27,049 nucleotides of DNA, taken from assembly GCA_905215045.1 (NCBI GenBank), contig CAJMOO010000019.1:1-27049 (forward strand). The letters run 5' to 3'. The notes below the pieces were generated by a model. That model searched no databases, was not told where the DNA came from, and saw only the letters and a program-made list of their open reading frames with translations. The DNA comes from an uncultured bacterium (GTDB lineage Bacteria; Bacillota_A; Clostridia; Lachnospirales; Lachnospiraceae). Below, piece after piece: positions 22,776 to 27,049 of the stretch. The position numbers and the translations under genes were made by a program. Every line of letters starts with the position of its first letter. Position 1 is the first letter of the stretch.

Positions 22776-24722
22776 TTAGATATCTAACGCTGCATGATAT
22801 CCTTCATATACAGCATTTGTGATCGTAGAGACTTTGGATGCATCTCCGATCACTGCCACATATGGTGCTCCATCTCTTAATGCATCCACGACATCTCTTC
22901 TGGAACGTTGTCCAAGTGCACAGATGATACTGTCTCCTTCAACAAGCATCTGATGTCCTTCTTTATCTTCGCAAAGAATTCCTTCTTTACTGACTTCTAA
23001 TCCCTTACAGCCAGCATGTACAGTTGCATATTTATCAATTTCTTTCAACAAAAGTGGTCTATGTCTGATATTAGCATCTGGAGCGAGTTCATCTCTCATT
23101 TCTATGATATGGACTTCTTTTCCTTCCATTCCAAGATGGATCGCACATTCACATCCTGCAAGGCCGCCGCCAAATACAACGACTTTGTCTCCTACTTTTT
23201 CTTTCTCTAAATAATAATTATTTACAAGAACTACATTCTCACCATCAAGACCTTTGATCGGTGGTACTAGTGGGCTGGAACCTACGGCTATGATCAATGC
23301 ATCTGGATTTTCTTTTTCGGCATATTCTGGTGTTACTTCTGTGTTCACTCTGATTTCTACACCTGCATTTTCAGTCAATTTCTTGTATGTATTTGCAAGT
23401 TCGTACATTTCATGTTTGAAAGGAATTGCCTGCTCGCTTTTTAAAATTCCTCCAATTTTAGATTCTTTTTCACATAAAATCACCTGATGTCCTCTTCTTG
23501 CTGCTGTGTAAGCTGCATACAATCCTCCTGGGCCTCCACCTGCGACTAATACTTTTTTCTTTTCAGGTGCCAGATGTATTTCGCATCCTTCCATCTCTCG
23601 TCCGATCAGAGGATTGACTGTACATCTTCTTGTGGATGTCATCGCACGTTCTGCCATACAGGTAAAACAACGAAGACATTTTACAATCTGATCTTCCTTA
23701 TTTTCCATGACCTTTCTTGGAAGAAATGGGTCTGCAAGCAAGGCTCTTGCCATGTATACAATATCTGCTTTTCCGGAAGCAATGATTTCTTCCATCTGCT
23801 CTGGATCATTCAGTCCACCAATGGTCGCAACCGGAACACTGACATGTTTTTTGATCTCTGCTGCCAGATATACATTACATCCATGGTCTTTAAACATGGA
23901 TGGATGTGTATCTCCAAATCCTCTTTGATAAGTTCCTGCAGATACATGGAGAATATCCACATATGGCTCAATCATCTGTGCGATTTTCACTCCTTCTGAA
24001 AGATCATATCCTCCTTCAAACAATTCAGAACCACTCATACGAAACTCAATCGGAAATCCTTCTCCCACTGCTTCTCTTACAGATTTTAAAACTTCAATTG
24101 CAAGACGGCAACGATTCTCAAGACTTCCTCCATAGCCATCTTTTCTATGATTAAAATAAGGGGATAAAAACTGATTGATCAGCCAGCCATGACCACCATG
24201 GATCATTAACATTTCAAACCCTGCTCTTTTGGCTAGGGCTGCTGTCTGTCCATAAGCTTCTACGATCTCCTTGATCATATCTGCTGTCAATGCTTTTACT
24301 TTGACTCCATCTGCTCTTACGGTGTCATCTGGTCCCCATTGATGCATGGATTTTTGTTTGCTCTTATCTATCATATAGGTTCCTGCATACATTCCAGAGT
24401 GAGACAATTCAAGGCTTGCGATCGCTCCATGTCTTCGAATCGCATCTGCAGTATAAGTTGCGGATGCCAGTGAATTTAAGATGGTTGTGTCTAAATGGTA
24501 TGCATGAGAACCATCTGTCTTTGGATGTACCATACACTCACTGACGGTCACTGCTCCTGCACCACCTTTTCCTCTTAATTCATAAAATGCTGTGGATTTT
24601 GGCCCGATACAGCCATCATTTGTAATATCTGTTCCACCCATTGGTGCGGAAAACATACGGTTTCTAAATGTCACTCGTCCAACCGTGATCGGACTGCATA
24701 AGTGTGGGAATTTTCGTTTCAT
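22776..24722 (-). CDS. OYE-type NADH:flavin oxidoreductase with 4Fe-4S and FAD domains
   Basis: A 648-residue enzyme of the 2,4-dienoyl-CoA reductase/enoate reductase/BaiCD class. The FMN-binding TIM barrel (about 1-340) has HGGHGWLINQFLSP (175-188) and DGYGGSLENR. A cluster-binding stretch follows, with Cys at 349, 352, 355 and 367 and the tail TVNP. The FAD/NAD domain then has VAGGGPGG (393-400) and a second dinucleotide fold at VVVFGGGLAGCE. Such enzymes reduce activated C=C bonds using NAD(P)H in anaerobes; substrates in gut Clostridia include bile-acid intermediates, cinnamates and dienoyl-CoAs. The substrate here cannot be read from sequence. AAAGGATG precedes the ATG. A LysR regulator lies 85 bp upstream on the same strand, separated by a terminator. 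Confidence 0.92.
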   Translation of the reverse strand: MKRKFPHLCSPITVGRVTFRNRMFSAPMGGTDITNDGCIGPKSTAFYELRGKGGAGAVTVSECMVHPKTDGSHAYHLDTTILNSLASATYTADAIRRHGAIASLELSHSGMYAGTYMIDKSKQKSMHQWGPDDTVRADGVKVKALTADMIKEIVEAYGQTAALAKRAGFEMLMIHGGHGWLINQFLSPYFNHRKDGYGGSLENRCRLAIEVLKSVREAVGEGFPIEFRMSGSELFEGGYDLSEGVKIAQMIEPYVDILHVSAGTYQRGFGDTHPSMFKDHGCNVYLAAEIKKHVSVPVATIGGLNDPEQMEEIIASGKADIVYMARALLADPFLPRKVMENKEDQIVKCLRCFTCMAERAMTSTRRCTVNPLIGREMEGCEIHLAPEKKKVLVAGGGPGGLYAAYTAARRGHQVILCEKESKIGGILKSEQAIPFKHEMYELANTYKKLTENAGVEIRVNTEVTPEYAEKENPDALIIAVGSSPLVPPIKGLDGENVVLVNNYYLEKEKVGDKVVVFGGGLAGCECAIHLGMEGKEVHIIEMRDELAPDANIRHRPLLLKEIDKYATVHAGCKGLEVSKEGILCEDKEGHQMLVEGDSIICALGQRSRRDVVDALRDGAPYVAVIGDASKVSTITNAVYEGYHAALDI

Positions 24723-24775
24723 TTATTTCATCCTTTCTGCTTGCTTTCGATGTATTTACAATAACAGAAAAAAAG

Positions 24776-24802
24776 ACTGCCATCCATCAAGTGAATGACA
24801 GT
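24776..24802 (-). terminator. Terminator between the LysR gene and the OYE-type gene
   Basis: On the minus strand ACTGTCAT and ATGGCAGT form an 8-bp stem (one G-U pair), followed at once by C and a run of seven T. It ends the LysR transcript before the flavoenzyme gene, which then needs its own promoter in the short space to 24723 or depends on readthrough. Confidence 0.8.
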
Positions 24803-24807
24803 ACCTA

Positions 24808-25686
24808 TCAACATTTTGTTGATACCTTTGCGAAGCTTTTTAGTTTATGGATGATCTCTTCGTTTTTCATCGTTTCTTTATATACAAATGAAATCTTCCA
24901 TGGAATGGCATCTTTGATTGGTATTTTATGTAAAGGTTCTAATAATTTGGAATCATGATGAATATCCGCATCAATCCCTATTCCCATTTTTTCTTTACAA
25001 AAACGATAGATCAGAGAACTTTCCATCGTATGGATCACAATATCCGGAGAAAATCCAAAGTCCTGACATCTCTGATTTAAGCTGTGATAAATAAAATATT
25101 TTTCGTTGAGACTGATCAGCTTCTGCTGCTTTAAATCTTCCATGCTGATCTCATCTCTGTCGTAATATGGATGTTCTGGATAAACTAATGCTGTCATATT
25201 TCCCTGATAGACTGTTTCACACACAAACCCTTCCTGCATCGTCGTTCCGATCATAAATGCTGCATCAAGAGAACCCTTCTTTAACTGATGAAGTGTTTCT
25301 TTATTTTCAAATTCATCCCATTCAAAGATTATATCTGGGAATTGTTCGCTTAATTTCTGAAATTGTTCCAATGGAAAGATATTTAATACTCCACAGGAAA
25401 ATCCGATGTGAAAGGTTTTTTCTGTTTGATTCATCTTCTTGATCTGAAGTTTCAGGTCATCCAGACGATAAAGGATTTCAAGACTGTGTTCATAAAAGTA
25501 GTGTCCACTTTCTGTTGGTACCATGCCTGTTGGTGTTCTTTCAAACAGAGGTGTCTGCAGTTCTCCTTCTAGTTTTGTGATGATACGGCTTAAGCCTTGT
25601 GGTGTGATAAATAATTGTTTTGCTGCTTGATTTATACTTCGGTCTTCGTATACTTGACGGAAGGATCGGAGGTCTTTTGTATCCAT
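24808..25686 (-). CDS. LysR-family transcriptional regulator
   Basis: A 292-residue regulator. The N-terminal winged helix-turn-helix (about 1-60) has SINQAAKQLFITPQGLSRIITKLE and LFERTPTGMVPTESG. The rest is the periplasmic-binding-protein-like effector domain (FHIGFSCGVLNIFP, then the SLDAAFMIGT loop). AAGGAG lies 8 nt before the ATG, and a TATAAT (25727-25732, minus strand) is a candidate -10. It lies upstream of the flavoenzyme gene in the same direction, so it probably controls that gene in response to its substrate, though LysR regulators are more often divergent. Its upstream region abuts the foldback repeats. Confidence 0.92.
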   Translation of the reverse strand: MDTKDLRSFRQVYEDRSINQAAKQLFITPQGLSRIITKLEGELQTPLFERTPTGMVPTESGHYFYEHSLEILYRLDDLKLQIKKMNQTEKTFHIGFSCGVLNIFPLEQFQKLSEQFPDIIFEWDEFENKETLHQLKKGSLDAAFMIGTTMQEGFVCETVYQGNMTALVYPEHPYYDRDEISMEDLKQQKLISLNEKYFIYHSLNQRCQDFGFSPDIVIHTMESSLIYRFCKEKMGIGIDADIHHDSKLLEPLHKIPIKDAIPWKISFVYKETMKNEEIIHKLKSFAKVSTKC

Positions 25687-25769
25687 GATTGTTGCTCCTT
25701 AATTTTTCTTTGAGTTTGTTTTATATATTATAGCAAAGTTCGTGAGAAATATATACTTTTTGAATTTTA

Positions 25770-26048
25770 ATTTGAATGGGAGTCGTTCATTGTGTATATG
25801 AGAAAAACGAAATAATAGGATAAAGGATCCAGACCAGAAATTTATGTTCGCCGTTTTGAACGGTCGCTGATTCGCGAACTTTCCTTCGGTAACTCGCGTT
25901 CCAAGGTACTCAAACCAGTATTCTTTGACGCTCAAACAACCGACCAAGTTCGCTGCGAACCGTTCAAAATGACGGCAAAATTTCAATGGTTCTGGATCCT
26001 TTATCCTATTATTTCGTTTTTCTCATATACACGGACGGCTATTCAAAT
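25770..26048. repeat. Foldback element 1: about 90-bp inverted arms around a 95-bp loop
   Basis: The arms are about 25770-25863 and 25959-26048. Read as complements they share a block of about 40 identical bases at their centre, containing CTGGATCCTTTATCC and TTCGTTTTTCTCATATAC, plus more diverged ends with ATTTGAAT at both tips and ACCGTTCAAAA at the loop side. The loop holds an open minus-strand stretch reading SVKEYWFEYLGTRVTEGKF. I recall very similar translated fragments as recurring 'hypothetical proteins' in Lachnospiraceae; if so, they mark a repeat family and not a gene. Together with LysR's upstream region this accounts for the first part of the 734-bp gap 25687-26420. Confidence 0.8.
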
Positions 26049-26228
26049 CACTACGGGTGTGTATGTTATACGGTGTTGGCTGATAATTTTTGTGTTCGTA
26101 GACGGAAGGCTTTAGCCTTCCAAACTTCAGTTTGTTAGAATATTCATAATATCAACAACTCACTAATCTTCTGTCTTTGAGTGTAAAAATTTTCAGCTAA
26201 TATCGTTTAACATACACATCCACTAGTG
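26049..26228 (+). repeat. Foldback element 2: 44-bp arms, structure favours plus-strand RNA
   Basis: The arms 26049-26091 and 26185-26228 pair along about 43 positions. Most differences from perfect pairing are G-U pairs if the plus strand is transcribed, but A-C mismatches on the other strand; this occurs at about four positions within 26071-26080. The loop contains a perfect hairpin GGAAGGCT/AGCCTTCC (26104-26121) and CAAAC/GTTTG right after it. It begins directly where element 1 ends. It may be a mobile foldback repeat or a structured RNA gene. No promoter was identified. Confidence 0.7.
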
Positions 26229-26249
26229 GTTTCAATTACTGAAATTATT

Positions 26250-26401
26250 GAATATTATAAAAATGGTTATCTGTCGGCGACCGTAGGAACACGTCTGCAC
26301 TTAGTGAGTGGATGATCGTTAGATCATTCAGGAACTTAGTACAGCTACGTGTGAGTCGAGCGAGAGCGCGTCGCAGACAGATAACCATTTTTATAATATT
26401 C
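26250..26401. repeat. Foldback element 3: 26-bp perfect terminal inverted repeats
   Basis: The arms 26250-26275 and 26376-26401 are perfectly complementary over 26 bp, beginning GAATATTATAAAAATGG. Inside, nested pairings continue in register: GCGAC/GTCGC (26277-26281, 26370-26374), ACACGT/ACGTGT (26289-26294, 26347-26352) and ATGATC/GATCAT around a GTTA loop (26312-26327). The whole 152 bp can thus fold into one rod. The core is more GC-rich than the arms. Form and size fit a MITE; no target-site duplication is obvious in the flanks. Confidence 0.85.
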
Positions 26402-26420
26402 TGCCAATACCTTCAGCCTA

Positions 26421-26915
26421 TCAAACTACAATCTTTCGACTCACTAAAAATCCATCTTCATCTTTTACAATTTCATATTCCTTTGCCATAGGATTTTCAG
26501 ACCCAACAACGCAATAGTCGCATTTGTCAGAATTTCCGCAAGTACCGCAGCTGATCAAAGTTCCGTTAAGCTGGCTGATTCCCCAATAATCAGAGTTGCA
26601 GAAAAGTGGAAGTGTATGCATCAGGTTATATTTCTTGGCAAATTCTGCATTCGGACATTGGGTAAAATGGTATCTTGCTGCATGGTTCTTTTTATCGTAT
26701 GGTTCTGATACATTGCAGAAACATGCTGGATATTGTGCATATTGTTTTCGATCTTTCTTTCCTACCATTTGGAATACCTTGTTGATCAGGCGCATATCAA
26801 AGCTTCGATTTAGATTAATGACTTTTCCTAATCTTTTGAAACCAGACATAAACAGATTTGTGACAAACTCTTGCAGTTCTTCCACTGGGGGACTGTCTGG
26901 CAGTAGTGGGTACAT
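26421..26915 (-). CDS. L-2-amino-thiazoline-4-carboxylic acid hydrolase-like protein, probably N-truncated
   Basis: The 164 residues match the C-terminal part of ATC-hydrolase-like proteins (PF14196). Landmarks are ARYHFTQCPNAEFAKKYNL, LPLFCNSDYWGI, LNGTLISCGTCGNSDKCDYC and a GSENP end, with several conserved Cys. Family members I know of are about 220-260 residues, so some 60-90 N-terminal residues seem to be missing. The only ATG near the frame start (26915) has no ribosome binding site, and an in-frame stop lies a few codons upstream. This suggests a 5'-deleted gene that may not be expressed. Its stop lies 19 bp from foldback element 3. Named family members open the thiazoline ring in cysteine formation, but most homologues are uncharacterised. 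Confidence 0.6.
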   Translation of the reverse strand: MYPLLPDSPPVEELQEFVTNLFMSGFKRLGKVINLNRSFDMRLINKVFQMVGKKDRKQYAQYPACFCNVSEPYDKKNHAARYHFTQCPNAEFAKKYNLMHTLPLFCNSDYWGISQLNGTLISCGTCGNSDKCDYCVVGSENPMAKEYEIVKDEDGFLVSRKIVV

Positions 26916-26960
26916 GGAAAAGATTATGAATGTACCTTTTTATTTATATTATAACATAAA

Positions 26961-26990
26961 AAAAGAGAACAGTTTTCGCCATTCTCTTTT
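26961..26990 (-). terminator. Terminator of the gene leaving the window
   Basis: AAAAGAGAA (26961-26969) pairs with TTCTCTTTT (26982-26990) around a 12-nt loop, and the minus strand continues with a T run after the stem. It lies just downstream of the stop codon at 27009-27011. Confidence 0.8.
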
Positions 26991-27008
26991 CTACAAACTG
27001 GAAGTTAT

Positions 27009-27049
27009 CTATTTCTCCTCTTCGTTAAGACCTAGTTCATTACATATTA
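27009..27049 (-). CDS. 3' end of a gene that continues beyond the window
   Basis: On the minus strand a frame running in from the window edge ends ICNELGLNEEEK and a TAG at 27009-27011, 18 bp before a clear terminator. The acidic-basic end and its position make a true C-terminus likely, but the 12 residues are too few to name a family. Confidence 0.5.
   Translation of the reverse strand, partial: ICNELGLNEEEK

Noticed and set aside
23574..23999. A 141-codon plus-strand frame opposite the OYE-type gene
   Set aside because: The minus-strand gene has full family motifs across this region; the opposite frame has no recognisable domain or ribosome site.
25699..25986. A 95-codon minus-strand frame through foldback element 1
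   Set aside because: It runs through both repeat arms and the loop, has no convincing ribosome site, and its sequence is explained by the repeat.

Overview
The window comes from a low-GC Gram-positive anaerobe, most likely a gut Lachnospiraceae (Bacillota). The evidence is the AT-rich intergenic DNA, strong AGGAGG-type ribosome binding sites on most genes, and the gene families present: an MsmEFGK-type sugar importer, a flavin/Fe-S enoate-reductase-type enzyme, an AAA-ATPase/PD-(D/E)XK protein, and a BMP-like protein without a signal peptide. The genus cannot be fixed from the sequence. Nearly all genes lie on the minus strand. The exceptions are one broken hydrolase and one AraC-type regulator.

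Layout. (1) 1-90 is one arm of a long repeat that recurs inverted near the right end. (2) 96-9791 is housekeeping and accessory cargo: glycogen synthase with a long low-complexity N-terminal extension, a short XRE membrane regulator, an acyl-CoA-thioesterase-like hydrolase broken by an internal deletion, two tiny proteins, a membrane-anchored methyltransferase with an alpha/beta hydrolase, an AAA-ATPase/nuclease-fold protein, and a cytidylate-kinase-like protein with a MATE exporter. (3) 9792-10191 is a gene-free stretch packed with hairpins, one of them in a GC-rich block unlike its surroundings.

(4) 10192-21605 is a raffinose/melibiose-family oligosaccharide locus. An AraC regulator (MsmR-like) diverges from msmE-msmF-msmG-alpha-galactosidase-msmK. 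Behind it, a second operon carries sucrose phosphorylase (gtfA), a BMP-like protein with no export signal, and a calcineurin-type phosphoesterase. The expected flow is: the lipoprotein binds the oligosaccharide, MsmFG with the MsmK ATPase import it, GH36 alpha-galactosidase releases galactose, and GtfA phosphorolyses the remaining sucrose to glucose-1-phosphate and fructose. The glucose-1-phosphate could feed glycogen metabolism. The BMP-like protein and the phosphoesterase have no assigned role here and are the best candidates for unexplored biology.

(5) 21867-22662 is a gene graveyard: a fragment of an FAD-binding reductase domain, the end hairpin and collapsed tnpA/tnpB remnants of an IS200/IS605-type element, and a chimeric, frameshifted TIGR04076-type gene. 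(6) 22776-25686 is an OYE/2,4-dienoyl-CoA-reductase-like flavoenzyme with a LysR regulator. (7) 25770-26401 holds three foldback (long inverted repeat) elements almost end to end. They are followed by a probably N-truncated L-2-amino-thiazoline-4-carboxylic acid hydrolase-like gene, a terminator, and the tail of a gene that runs off the window.

I found no CRISPR array, rRNA or tRNA. All family calls are by eye from motifs. Function is inferred from the families, not measured.
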